From positions 503,501 to 567,500 of the forward strand of contig CAJNDT010002046.1 of assembly GCA_905221615.1 (NCBI GenBank): DNA of 64,000 nt, in the 5' to 3' direction. Made by a program: the position numbers and the translations under genes. The notes below the pieces were generated by a model. It ran no database searches. It was not told the origin of the DNA and worked only from the letters and a program-made list of their open reading frames with translations. The stretch comes from Symbiodinium sp. CCMP2592 (Eukaryota; Sar; Dinophyceae; Suessiales; Symbiodiniaceae). Positions 53,105 to 64,000 of this stretch are shown in pieces (position 1 is the stretch's first letter; every line of letters begins with the position of its first letter).

Positions 53105-53216
53105 GTGTGCAGGTGTGTGTGTGTGTGTGCATGTATGCAGGGACGCACGTACGTGTGTGCATGTATGCGGGGCTACATGTATATGTGCACGCATGCATGC
53201 ATGCATGCATGCATGC

Positions 53217-53249
<33 letters not shown>

Positions 53250-53290
53250 TTCATTTATGTATGTGTATGCATATGTGGTTGTGCGTGTAT
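53105..53290. repeat. (GT)n/(GCAT)n/(GTAT)n microsatellite, right flank of the LTR element
   Basis: GTGTGTG, then GCATGCATGCAT and GTATGTATGTAT repeats, continuing the microsatellite interrupted at 44320. Confidence 0.9.
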
Positions 53291-54439
53291 GTGTATCTGT
53301 ATCTGCAGCTGCGCCTGTATCTGCATCTGCTACTGCACTTGTATCTGTGTGTCCGTGTTTGAGTATACATGTGGGTGTCTGTGTGTTCCATGTGGGGGTA
53401 TGTGTTTGTATATATACATATATATATATATATATCTCAGCACACTGATTTGTGCTTTCGTTGAGTGTCAGGATAGTCTTGTGCTCATACATTTCGATGC
53501 GGCGATGTTACGCTTCTAGTTCCTCCGTGCCAGTTTTGGCCGTAATTTTTTCGTTCGTCTCAGGCCGGGATGCTGGGCTACAGGCCGTGGGTGATCGAAA
53601 CCTCGCTGGAGGAAGCATGTCGCGACCTCGGTTTCTGACTGTCAAGAGCAGTTCTGCAGAATTTATTCGCTCTTGTTGTTGCCAGGCGTGCTAGTAGTAT
53701 GGCTGTCATTACCATTGCTTTTGGTCCTACTGTTGTTGGTATTTTCATCACACCTTCTTCGGAATGGTTCACAATCAGGAACCGGACGCAGCAACGAACC
53801 TGCAGAGATTCGGTTCCAGCTCCAACTTTTTGTTGCATCCTACTCAGGCAAGCTTGGCTGTTCAGCCCTCTCGACTCAGCCAAAAAAGCCTTCTCAAGGC
53901 AGACTGGACTCTCTCTCGGAGTTTGCCAAAACGTCCGGCTTGGTTTTTATTGCTTTCGGAACAGGCTTGAGAAAATCACTGACCGCGCGGATGAGATATG
54001 ACTCCATGACGCACGTCACGCCTGGAGGATGACACAACAGGAACCAGAATGCAGCTTTTCGTCATCAGATGAATTCCAGTAGCCCCCAAAGCAGTTTCAT
54101 CAAACAGACAGACGGAGGGCGGAAAGAGGTAGGTCATTAGAATCATTAGAAGTCCACGCTGAGGTGCATCAGCGATTGGAGGTCTTCGAGCTGCTGGGTC
54201 ATGGGCTTGGCCGGCTTTTGTTTTAGATCGATGTCCTAGGGTCCTAGAGATTTAGTGTTTCGATATGAATGCTAGTGTAGGCAGTTTAGGGTTTAGTAAT
54301 TGTAGTCGGGGCACTGCGACGATTCCATAGGAAGGTTTCGGGAATGTTAATGGATAGTAGGAGGAAAAGTAGGAAGCAGTCGTGGCTATGGTCTCAATTC
54401 GGCCTTCCCCTTGCGCTTATCAGCAGACCCCTTCGTACT

Positions 54440-54512
54440 ATCATGATCACCGTCATCATCACCATCATTTTCCTCAGCATCATCACCATCACCATCATCA
54501 TCGTCATCATAA
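54440..54512. repeat. CAT/CAC trinucleotide microsatellite
   Basis: Imperfect CATCATCACCATCACCAT repeats, reading as poly-His in one frame. Confidence 0.9.
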
Positions 54513-55030
54513 GATGATGATCCCGGTTTTCAAGATGGTGGTCGCCCGGGGGTGGTGGGGCACATCTTGATTCAGACGAGCAGATTTGTGGTACTGAGGG
54601 TTGTGTTCATAATTCTTCTTGTCAGAAGGAGGAGGAACGGCAAAAAAACGCCAGCAGCAGACACTTGAGCCTGGCAGGGTGAGACCTGCCATAAGCTAAG
54701 CACAGGACTTCCGCTTCGGGTTCTAACTCAATTCCGTCTGTTTGTCTGCTGGGTCCATGTTGATCATGCGCGCTTGGTTTCAGTCGGATCACCCAGGAGG
54801 CCATCAACCTGGAGTATGCGCAGAAGACTTGCCACGAAGGCCGTGGCTGCTCTGTCTGGGGCTCAGTTCTCCACAGGAGACTTCGTGGTTACGGCTGCGT
54901 GCACAGGGAGGACGGATCCGCGGCCATCCATGCATACGTAAGGCCAGCCGACGTTTGGAGAGCGAAGATCCGATGCACCACTGGAGCGAAGACGCGCAGG
55001 AGGACTTTTGGGCGCTTTGAGTCCGTTTTA

Positions 55031-55530
55031 CTAAGTAGTACAAGCTTGATTGTTGGCTTTATAGTGCATTAGACTATAAACCATGTTCTACAATACCATT
55101 TTGCACAACGTAACACCATCTTGGATTCGATTGTACCATACTAGGCATGATTACTGTTATGTTACATTGTGCCATCTTTCACAATATTATGCCATTTCGG
55201 ACACTTTGCTATATTACATGGTCTCAAATGATATTATAGTTATGCTATAGCTATATTACGTCATATCATACTTTGTTATATTATGCTATACCATATGTCA
55301 TCCTTTATTGTTCTTTGGTAGGTTACATCAAAGTACATCATCATATATTATAGTATGTTGTAGCATTTAATGATATGTTGTCTTATGTTACCGTATGGGA
55401 AATTTCATCTTATGCTACATGACATGATATTGTATGGTACTATTTACATGGTATCTTATGGTGCTGTAGTATATACTTAATACATTAGGTTGTTTTAGAG
55501 TGTAGGATAGTATGTTATAATATGATTCCT
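55031..55530. other. AT-rich island of degenerate TATG/TTAC words
   Basis: About 500 bp clearly AT-richer than its surroundings, built from recurring words such as TATGTTA, TATGCTATA, CATATCAT and TACATGGT. No long frame. The sharp composition change suggests a decayed repeat or transferred DNA; origin unknown. Confidence 0.7.
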
Positions 55531-56033
55531 TCAGGGCTTCAGATTTCACTGGTTGGAGGAGACGCGGGCCGAAGCTCCGCTGCGCCTTGGAGTCGAAAAG
55601 TTCACCTATTTTGGCCACAGATTGTGAAGGGTTTGGGAGTTTAGGGTTATAGGTTCTAGGATGAATGTGTAGTATACGGTTGAGGGTTGAGGGTTTCGAG
55701 GTTTGAATTTAGGGTGCCAGACGCGTCTGGCATGAAAACTCGTGCCGGCTCTGCTATCGGATGCAGCCTCCCGAACCTTCAAGACCCCAATTCCTCCAGC
55801 CTTCAGATAAGGTTACCAAGCACGGACACTTCCAGGCACGCGGAGAAACCCTTTTTTTTCATTGGTGGTACCACTCCCTGTATCGCTTGAGCTTCGGCAT
55901 ATCATGGCAACAGCGCAGCGCAGCGGATCTTGCAAGCGTGAGCGAACACTTGCAATTAGGATAGTTTTGCGAGTCACATTTGAGTCAACGGAACAAGATA
56001 GGTGCAACAAGGTAGGTGCTCACAGTCTCACGG

Positions 56034-56053
56034 GTTTAGGGTTTAGGGTTTAG
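56034..56053. repeat. Interstitial TTTAGGG telomere-type repeat
   Basis: Three consecutive GGGTTTA units, the cleanest telomere-like run in the window; a degenerate neighbour lies at 55628-55715. Confidence 0.85.
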
Positions 56054-56834
56054 GTCGTTGCTCGCTTGACCCCCTAAATTGCTGTATCCAAAAGAAAGGC
56101 TGAAGAGCAATCATCATTCAATCACTCTATTTCTCGACCGTTCCAGGTTCAAGACGGCTCATCTGAAGCCATAGCGGTCAAACTTGACGGGAGTATACGG
56201 GAGATGAGGACCCATCAGGTAGCAGGAGCACACCTCCGTATTCCCGAGATTTGACTTGCATGATGCTAGATTCTACGCATATCCTGCGAAATGAGTTCTG
56301 CGAACACAGCTCCTCTCCACTCTGTGTGATCCGTCAAGCGTCGCTGTGATCGGTCAGGAAGCTTACTGCAGCTTGCCCCTGGGTCTCTGCAGGTGCCGGG
56401 CTCTGTTTTGCGAATATGCTGGCGCAGGGCATTTCGGTGCTTCATTTTGGTTCGTGGCAGACTTGGGTTTTCAGACTTGCTAGAACTTGATCCACGGGTA
56501 GAGTAGAAGAGAGTCCAGCAGCTGCTGTCAGGCAGTTACAATCTGAGCTTGATAACGTACACCATTCGCTACCAGACCAAAGCTTCGTCGCCACGGCCTT
56601 GGTGCTCTGGCGAACCCAGCAATCTCACCGCAACGTTGAAGTATAGTACACTATATTGTTGCAAAGTGAACTACAAACTATATCCTGCTGTAAGCTTGCT
56701 GATCTTTTCAGGTTGGCTGGGGCTACGGCGATCCAGACGCTGCTGAAAACATCCCTCGCATCCGTGCCTGGCACAGATTGTTGAGGTGACATGCTGCTCG
56801 TAGATGCAGGATCTGGAGTGTATGCAGGAGTCGC

Positions 56835-56945
56835 ACCAGCGCTGCTGCTGCTGCTGCTTGTACTTCGCCTGCTCCTCCTACTGCTGCCGCTACTGCTACT
56901 GTTTCTGAACTGCTGCCTCGACTGCTGCTACTGCTACTACTGGCC
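56835..56945. repeat. CTG/CTA triplet-rich run
   Basis: Imperfect CTGCTGCTG and CTACTGCTA repeats, poly-Leu in one frame; similar in type to 11985-12080. Confidence 0.85.
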
Positions 56946-58439
56946 ACAAACGATCACCAACGCCACCATCACTTTCAAAAGTTCCAAAGTAGGGTTTGGG
57001 TCCATTGCAGAGCTCCAGGCTTTGGGCCTGAATCCCATGACCCTGTCCGACACTTCAAGCCCGGAGCTCGCGAATGCGTAGTGATGCCCAGTCATCTTTG
57101 CTGGTACACTCACCCCCGATACACTCACCCCCGAGCCGAGGCGTACGTCAGCCCTACGTCTTCTCTGCGCCGACCTCGTGTTCTCGCTTCCCGGCCTCAA
57201 GGGCTGTGGCTTCCGCTCTTGAGGTGCAGCCGCCCCTGGAGAGTCTCCCTCCACCAGTCTTGTGCTCAGTGGTGGAGAGGGCACGACGGGCACGAGATGA
57301 TAGACTCAGCCGCTCATCGCCTCAGGTGCTCGGACCTGGTTGCCTGAGTCCCAGTACACGTCTTGAGAGGCAGCTGTTCATTTATACTATGCAACAACCG
57401 CAGATGGCCGCGACAGCTGTGGTTAAGCAGCGAGGATGACGTACTCAACCAACCAGTAGCTAATGTTCCAGACGCTCAGTTTCGTGGAAGCTGCTGCCGT
57501 CAAAGGTGGAGACTCGCCGGATGCTGTTCCGCAACTCCTGCAGTGGCTGGGCTTGTCTGGGCCTGGAGCCAAATGGGCGGAGGATTGAGTCCACTAATTG
57601 CGCACACAGTTTTTGACAAGCTGCTCAACAAGCCCGTAGTTGTAATTCCTGTTGGACCTTGGTAGCTGCTTGCTGCTCGTGGTCCGTCACTTGCAAGTCG
57701 CGAGTCCTAGTCCACGGCACAAGAATGGTTCAGTTTAGCAACGACCTTTTGTTACCAATAGATTCCGCCTGCAAGAGCTTGTGCCGTTCCTGTATTTGAT
57801 TGGGATATGCCAAGTGATTCGATGAAGAGAACAGAATAGCAGCTTAGCATGGCAAGTATTCGGACGTGTGTTTTTAGTGTCCGCGTGCAGTCTTGCCTCG
57901 GCTGGTTTCAGCCTGAGGCCGGCAACGCGAATTTTGACTTCATGCAAGGATACCTTGGATGCGAAGTCTCAGAACCATTCTTTCAACCACACATTCAGTT
58001 TTTGGTAGTGAGAGGACTTTGCTCGCATGGGTCTTTTGGGAGTCCCCTTCTGCGACAACGTGCCGCAAGACTACCGCTGCTTATGTCAGGCACCCAGCCA
58101 TCGTGATCTTGGTAGCAAAGCATCTTCGACGAATGCGGCCGTGCTGCGATAAATCGTGAGGTGCAGAGACTTGTGGATGCCCCTGTGCCAGTGACACCTG
58201 CGACTGCCAGGCGCATGGCTGGCACACAGGTTAATGCATATTGCATCAATTGTATGATCGAGTGGCACGTTTGGGCATCATTGGACCTTAAGAATTGACG
58301 AACGGCGGGATCGGAGCCTCGGATTCTCCTTGCCACGGGGAGGCTCCGGCTCTTGGTGTTGACCTGCTGCCGCTTCCAGAGCCCGGCGAGGCTGTGACTA
58401 GCTCACGACACCCGTCCTGAACCGTCGCCTCTGTGCAGT

Positions 58440-58640
58440 GCCGCAGTGCCGCAGTGCCGTGCAGGTTATCACATGGGAGACGGACCTGCGTATCTGCTCG
58501 CAAGATGGTGACCAGCTGGCTGCTCTGACGTGCCCGGGTCTTGGACGCAACTGCATCTTCAGGATTTCAGAAGATCCGCCCTGCCGAGGTGGCTTCAGCG
58601 ACATCTTCGACACGCGCCAGTCAAACCCTTCCTTGGTGAG
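58440..58640 (+). CDS. Possible exon, unrecognised
   Basis: One frame reads QVITWETDLRICSQDGDQLA, then CPGLGRNCIFRISEDPPCRG and GFSDIFDTRQSNPSLV, with exon-like composition before a TTGGTGAGG donor-like site. No family recognised. Confidence 0.25.
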
Positions 58641-58811
58641 GACCTTGAAGTTTGCGGCTGCTACCTTTTTGTGTAAACTTTGTCTGCATTTAGCGTGTCA
58701 TGCTTATTCGCATTGTGAAATTTTATGTATATCGTATTCACTATGTCTGCTAAGTCTACTAAGTACAACATGTTTAGTGTTTTCGCACATGCTATGTATG
58801 TTTGCCTCTAC

Positions 58812-58847
58812 GTATGTGTATATATATATATATACAGATACATATAC

Positions 58848-58884
<37 letters not shown>

Positions 58885-58885
58885 G
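58812..58885. repeat. (TA)n/(TATACA)n microsatellite
   Basis: Alternating TA and TACATA repeats of about 70 bp. Confidence 0.9.
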
Positions 58886-59047
58886 ATGTATTCACGCACA
58901 TACATCTACATAATTTGCACCCCCCTATTCGTGGTGGAGGCCAGGATGTGACGGGCTTACGGTTTCGGCTTGACAACGGGCTGTTCGTAGGCGGCCAACG
59001 GCCCGGGTGGGCAGGACTGAGGCGCCGCCCACCCGTGGTTCGGCAAC

Positions 59048-59365
59048 ATGAATCCGGGCCCCGCGCTTGCACCCGTAGTCGATGCAGCTAAGCTCGCGTC
59101 GCGAGCCAACTCAACCTTGGCCGCGGGCACGGCTGCGGATGAGTTTCATCTGCAGCAAGGCAGCACGAGTGCGGCACTCCGGAACAAGCTGCGCGCGAAC
59201 GACGGCTACCCCGCCGTCTATTCCCATGAGAATACAAGCCGGAAGGAAGAAAGACGCGGCAGGAAAAAACGGTAAAGATCTCTGTATACACACATAGACA
59301 CATGGATACGTAGATGCAGAGCTAAACAAGATGCGTATATGCACGCATGCATGCATGCACACATC

Positions 59366-59400
<35 letters not shown>

Positions 59401-59645
59401 TACATGCACACACACACACACACAGCCAGACAGCCAGACAGCCAGGCAGACAGGCAGACAGGCAGACAGACATACAGACAGACATGCATGCATGCATGCC
59501 GAGATACAGACAGACCTACCTATTTGCATACTTTCTTCTCACTTCTGAGTCCGGCTGGGCCGAGGCTGCTTTGGCAGAGACCTGGCTGCAATCGCAGCGT
59601 GAGCTCGTCCGGTACCTGGTGAGATGCAAGAACCACACAACCATG
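59048..59645 (+). CDS. Possible exons flanking a microsatellite, unrecognised
   Basis: 59048-59272 reads NPGPALAPVVDAAKLASRAN, then EFHLQQGSTSAALRNKLRAN, and ends in a Lys/Arg run. 59545-59643 reads GWAEAALAETWLQSQRELVR then YLVRCKNHTT. Both look exon-like, but the intron between them would carry the compound microsatellite. No family recognised. Confidence 0.25.
59338..59500. repeat. Compound microsatellite (GCAT)n (TA)n (CA)n (CAGA)n
   Basis: Four adjacent simple repeats, producing spurious His/Tyr/Ile/Gln-rich frames on both strands. Confidence 0.9.
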
Positions 59646-60269
59646 TGAGTCCTAGCAAAAAGCACAGGGCGTTGTACAGGGCAAGTTGAGCGTAGATCGA
59701 AACAGGTTTGCATAACCCAAAGCTAGAGCAACAAAATTTGAGCACTCGTGACTGAGGGCATTTTTCCGATTACCGTCTTCCAGGGCCCTCCGGTGCCCGG
59801 TGCTCAAAGCAGACCGTCCATGAGAATGGCTCGGCTGACGCACTTCAAAATTGTCGTTCGTCGCTCGTTGGGAGCCCGGGCACCTCCCCAGACTCCCAGA
59901 CATGAGTTCTTGGTCGAAGCAGCCCTGGGACCCGAGCATGTTGAACCCAAGCACCGAGGGGCGGTGGTTGTAACTCAGCGCTGCAATGCCCGCGCCCTAT
60001 CCCGGAAGCCGAACTGTTACGCTTCGAAGGCTACTGTACAGATCTGGCGGTGGCATATTCGCCTCCCACATTCGCATTGTGGTCTCTGAGGTGGAATTGG
60101 GAGTGTGAGATGTTACAGTCGATTCAACGAACAAGCGTGGCGCCCGTCTCGCTGCCCAAGATCGCACCGGGTGATGGTGGCGGCATGTCAACTGGGCACT
60201 GTGAGGTTTGTGCAAAGCGCTGCGATGGCGTCGAGGTGTGACCGGGTTTCTGCCTGATGCCGCTTGCTG

Positions 60270-60760
60270 TATTCAGTGCAGGATGCTTGCGCCCGGAATT
60301 TTCGAATGTGAGGAGTGCCTGAATGCCACGGATGAGCTGGGCTGCCGGTCCTGTGGTTCTGTGGCCGGGAACCTACTGCAGTGTGCGCAGATTGCGACAT
60401 TGGACTGACTGCAATGACTGGCTTCCCGAGGCAGGGAGTTCAACACAGTCGCCGTGCACCATGCCGTCACCTGAGCAGCGATTGAGCCGAGCTGCGGGTA
60501 TAAAGGGCAAGGCTTATGGCGTCTAGACCGCGCGACTCGACAGGCCAGTGGGACGATGTGCGGACCACCAGACGTCTGTGCTGCCAGCCCTATTGCCATC
60601 GATGGCCATAGACATAGATGTCAGTGAGTGAGAATTGCCTCCGGCCAGGCCTCCGCGTGCATGGAATGCAGCAACGCCACGTGGTACACCCAGAGAAACC
60701 CGGAGACATCCAGGAACATCAAGAACGTGGCATGCGACAGCTTGGCTTGACACCAGGCAG
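60270..60760 (+). CDS. Possible cysteine-rich exons
   Basis: 60270-60390 reads CIQCRMLAPGIFECEECLNA then TDELGCRSCGSVAGN. 60640-60753 reads ASGQASACMECSNATWYTQR. The CxxC spacing resembles extracellular Cys-rich repeats, but the two pieces are too short for a family call. Confidence 0.25.
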
Positions 60761-61039
60761 CTCAGCATCGAGGAAGCCAAGCAGTGTTCGCTTCTGAACA
60801 TCCCGGCAGGTGAAGGGGCCTGCTTGCTTTATCGTCTCACTCTCACTCCCGAACTCACTCCCACTCCGACTCCCTGTAGATTTTACCCTGCCTCCATCAC
60901 TACTTTTAGATGTCCTTAGCAGTAGCTTTACGCGACGCGCACTTGGGCTCAAGTCCCCGTACGGTAAAAGTCCGCCAAGGTTGACTTAGCGGTATCTAAT
61001 CGTGTCTTGCTGTTGACCTGGGAAACTTCAGGTTATCAG

Positions 61040-61876
61040 GCGTAGGTTGCTCCTACAATGGATATCGTACCTTTCGTTGCCGCAACACGGTCAGAGAACA
61101 GAGGCGGCAGCTAACCAGTATTTCCTGCAACTTCTCCAAGAGAATAACCAGGTGAATATCTTCTTGAATGACCCCCGGATCCAACAGGCATTGGAGCTTA
61201 GAGTCTTAGAGCTGAGAGGCGACATCAATTCGTCCTCGACCACATCTATGCTGAGGCCAACAGCTACATTGCCCACTTGGAAGCCACCGCCGATGCAAAC
61301 CACCGTCAACAGCTTGCTTTCGTGAGAGAGTCCACCATGGTTCTGGTAGGCCAACTCCGCAATGAAACGAGAGTTTTAAAGCAAATCGCCCACGCACAAA
61401 GACTTTGCCCCGGGCATTGAAGCTGGTCGCAAAGAGGCTGCCAAGGGTCTCAGCGGCAGCATGCCCTTTAAGTCCATGTTATTCCCTTCGACTTGCTGTA
61501 ATGCATAGAGTGCACAGACAGGTTTCCCAGGAGCCGGCCCTGCGACGATTGGTTTCACTTCAAGCAGAAGCTCAAGACGCTCGAGTCCAAGTGTCGTCAA
61601 GTTCAGACTACCCAGGCACGAAGTTCTGCAAAGCCAACAAACACCCCTGATCTCAATGCAAGACCTCCGAGCCTTCTGCTGTTGTCTTGTCAGGCACGGG
61701 AGACCGTGAAGAAGAACGCCGGATGGATCGAGGCCGGGGTGGCCTCCACAATCGCCTCACGGCGGAGGGAGAGCCAGATGTTCAAGGCGCGTTTCCAGAG
61801 CGTGCATGAGACATGGCTGCCAGTGCTTGTGTGTGGTGCACTTGTTCCATGTGTTCTGCCTAGGCTTGGAGAGTAG
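61040..61876 (+). CDS. Possible exons, unrecognised
   Basis: 61047-61230 reads TEAAANQYFLQLLQENNQVN then IFLNDPRIQQALELRVLELR. 61697-61829, after TTGTCAG, reads ARETVKKNAGWIEAGVASTI then RRRESQMFKARFQSVHE. Helical, charged, no known domain. Confidence 0.25.
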
Positions 61877-61979
61877 ACCTTTCCATGTACTATAACTCGC
61901 ATGTCCACGCTTTCTTGCGCCTGCCTGCGTGTTTGCTTGAGAATTATATCCTTTCCCTAACATTATTTGCTGCCCTGAC

Positions 61980-62770
61980 AGATTGGTTGGTGCGGCACTA
62001 CATGACCGAGGTCCACAAACCCTCCAGAGTGACGGGCGGAGCCACGTCTTTCTCCTCCATGTGGGTCGGCGTCGGAGGCATTTGGCCAGGCACAGGATCA
62101 GGCAACGAGCCCACGGAGTCTGATCATTCTGCCTGGCAACGACAGCTCGAGGCGCTATAGGAGGCAAAGGGCACGTGGCGGAAGCCTCGCCGACAATGGA
62201 AAACCTCTACAAGAAGTGGAGCAACTACTACGACTGGGCCAACTCAGAGCCTTTGACCTCTCGCATTTGCATGGAGATGTGCTAGCACGTGCTGGTCGAA
62301 GCACTGGCCTGAAGTTTGCTGCAGCGTACAAAGCCAACCCAGCTCTCGTGCTGCACAACCCGTGCCAGCGCCGAGAGACCGGGCACATCATCGCCATGCT
62401 TCGCACTCTTGAAGGAGAAAGCTCTCCAGCTCCAGACCGTGCGGCAGCTTAGCGCGGCCTCAACCTGCTTCACGCCGATCCCTCGGAGGTTGAAGATTTG
62501 CTGCTGGAGGCCGGCATCCTCGTGAGAAGTTCCGACAGCCTATGCTTTACTCTTGCTGCCAATAGCCGGCACTTTCACGACATCGTCTACGTCTGGCGCA
62601 AAACAGGGCCCGGAGTTCCGGATCTTTGCTCTTGCCGTTCCTTCACACTCCACGCTGGGTGCGAGCATTTGGTGTTCGGCACAAGCGGCACAAGCACGGA
62701 TTTGCCTAGCCTTACCTACACCTCCCTTTGCTGCCGTTGTGAGCCAGCACGTGCGCGTTTGTGTGTGCCT
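61980..62770 (+). pseudogene. Transposase-like coding remnant, copy 2
   Basis: Frames change repeatedly. 61983-62160 reads WLVRHYMTEVHKPSRVTGGA, then SMWVGVGGIWPGTGSGNEPT and SAWQRQLEAL before a stop. 62300-62450 reads ALVLHNPCQRRETGHIIAML. 62455-62640 reads LNLLHADPSEVEDLLLEAGI then FHDIVYVWRKTGPGVPDLCS. The AWQRQLEAL, DPSEV-DLLL-AGIL and DIVYVWRKTGPGVPDLC blocks match copy 1 at 4991-6058. The GNEPTES..SAWQ segment resembles the acidic-residue block of DDE-type transposases, an inference only. Internal stops show decay. Confidence 0.55.
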
Positions 62771-62899
62771 TGACAGCAAGCCCCCATGTTCAGGTGCCCC
62801 TCGACAGCCAGCTTCGACGAGCTTCCTGCCAAGCGTGCCTGCGGCTAGATAGAAAGACAAAATGCACGCAGCGACCCTTCATGCTTCGTTGACCTAAAA

Positions 62900-64000
62900 A
62901 GAAAGCCTGGGCCAAAGCGCAAGCGTCAGGAGGAGGACGTTCCAAGCTCTGCGGTCAACAAGCGACTGCGCGCGGAAGAGTGAAAGAGAAACAAAAGGAC
63001 AAGGATGCCGCGGGTGCTGTGGCTGTCTCTGGCACGCGTGCATGCATGCTGCCTTGCATCTCTTCCACACACAAGTGCCGCCATCGACATCCAGCTTCAC
63101 GTGCTGCTCTTCCTCGACGTGGTCGACTACATCGCCGGGATCGCGGAGAAGGTCTCCCCGCGGCTGCTTGCTCTCTAATGACCCTGCTCCTCCTGTGAAG
63201 CCGCAAGACGCCGGGGGCTGACGAGCACTTGCTGCTGAGGAGAGAGCAGGTGAGGAGAGCAAGACAAAGCGAAACCTTCGTACTGCGGCCACGCTGCCTG
63301 CCCGTAGTCTCTCTGAATTTATGCCAGCATATCTTGGCATGCATGACATGGCCTCTCTCAACTCTGTACACTCACAAGACAAGAAAACATGCCACTGTGT
63401 CATCTTCTATCTTCCCCGTCTTCGTCTTGCTGTATGTATTCCGTGCAACTTACAGGAGCAAAGTGATTCCGACTGGGTCGTTGTTGCACCAAGATTTTTA
63501 CCCAATCTGACCCCCTTACCTTTGCCCGCACCCTGCACCCAATCTGACCATTGGAGCGTGTACCCCACTTTACAACCAGAATCCTTTCTAGAATCCCCAC
63601 TTCACAACCCAGAAGCTTTTCCGGAATCTCTACTTTGCAACCGGTTGCGAAAGCTTCTTAACAAACCTATTAACTGACAACGTCAAAGCCTGGAATCTCC
63701 AGCGTCATCCTTTACAGCAGCCATGCAGGTTGGCAAGTAATGAGGTTGCAATGTGGGCGTTCTTAAGCCGAAATGTATATGTATATGCCTCACAAGTACT
63801 GGCAAAATTGTGATATTTGAAATTTACTTTTGTGTGTTTGCGTTTAGGAAAACATAATGCAAAAGTGCTTTTGTAAAAAACCAACCCACCAACCCACCAC
63901 AGGCAAGGCTAGGAGTATGAAGCACATTAAAGTGCAATCAGCAGCTCGCTTCATGCACGGACTCTTTTAATTCTCACCAGAGTGGACATCGTTTCAACTA
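62900..64000. other. Right end of window without a supported gene
   Basis: Overlapping frames on both strands at 62900-63400 have no domain sense. 63560-64000 becomes AT-richer and non-coding. Confidence 0.4.
63499..63549 (+). repeat. CCCAATCTGACC motif copies right of transposon copy 2
   Basis: Two copies of ACCCAATCTGACC (about 63500 and 63537) in the same orientation as the right array of copy 1, placed about 850 nt after the coding remnant; copy 1 has about 90 nt. Confidence 0.65.

Larger units (their letters stand above)
53291..58430. other. Gene-poor region with several low-complexity blocks
   Basis: No gene is supported. It holds a short (TA)n near 53410-53436, a CAT/CAC trinucleotide run (54440-54512), the AT-rich island (55031-55530), telomere-like tracts (55628-55715, 56034-56053) and a CTG/CTA run (56835-56940). 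Frames at 53673-54032 and 57074-57439 are open for over 100 codons but look non-coding. Confidence 0.4.

Noticed and set aside
53031-53492. Minus-strand Tyr/His/Thr-rich ORF of 153 codons
   Set aside because: It translates microsatellites and LTR sequence.
59111-59648. Several ORFs of 70-128 codons around 59.4 kb
   Set aside because: Produced by the compound GCAT/TA/CA/CAGA microsatellite.
60925-60975. GGCTCAAGTCC, a B-box-like word
   Set aside because: The T-stem does not pair and no upstream A box or acceptor stem fits.

Overview
The window looks like nuclear DNA of a dinoflagellate, most likely a Symbiodiniaceae-type alga. This is an inference from eukaryotic multi-exon genes with both GT-AG and GC-AG introns, interstitial TTTAGGG-like tracts, abundant retroelements, low gene density, and homologues of eukaryotic proteins (cohesin loader SCC2/NIPBL, selenium-binding protein, PLAC8, OPR-type and ankyrin repeats). 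No rRNA, tRNA, CRISPR or bacterial operon structure was seen.

Layout. 0-4 kb: 5' part of a non-LTR-like retroelement on the minus strand, coded in three frames and cut by the window edge after an RNase H domain. 4.8-6.3 kb: a decayed DNA-transposon-like element whose ends are inverted arrays of a GGGTCAGATTGGG-type motif; a second decayed copy lies at 62.0-63.55 kb. 8.87-9.42 kb: exons of an OPR/RAP-like RNA-binding protein. 17.1-18.8 kb: an ankyrin-repeat gene whose first visible intron holds a complete intronless PLAC8-family gene. 19.9-28.1 kb: a multi-exon SCC2/NIPBL (cohesin loader) gene, with a complete four-exon selenium-binding-protein gene (473 aa) inside one of its introns. 29.3-32.8 kb: charged, coiled-coil and EF-hand-bearing exons of unrecognised genes, interrupted by a ~540-bp near-perfect inverted repeat. 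33-44 kb and 53-61 kb: mostly gene-poor sequence with microsatellites, telomere-like tracts and an AT-rich island.

The most notable object is a nearly intact Copia-type LTR retrotransposon at 44,321-53,104. It has 184-bp LTRs (three differences), a GTGTG target-site duplication, a primer-binding site directly after the 5' LTR, Gag-protease, a U UUA AAC slippery site in the right phase to join Gag-protease to Pol by -1 frameshifting (predicted 1,995-aa fusion), integrase-RT-RNase H, and an unrecognised 547-codon third ORF in the envelope position. The whole element, LTRs and non-coding parts included, is studded with ACTTT about every 35-60 nt in all reading phases, which I cannot explain by coding. 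This element, with its third ORF and ACTTT array, is the best candidate here for an undescribed system.
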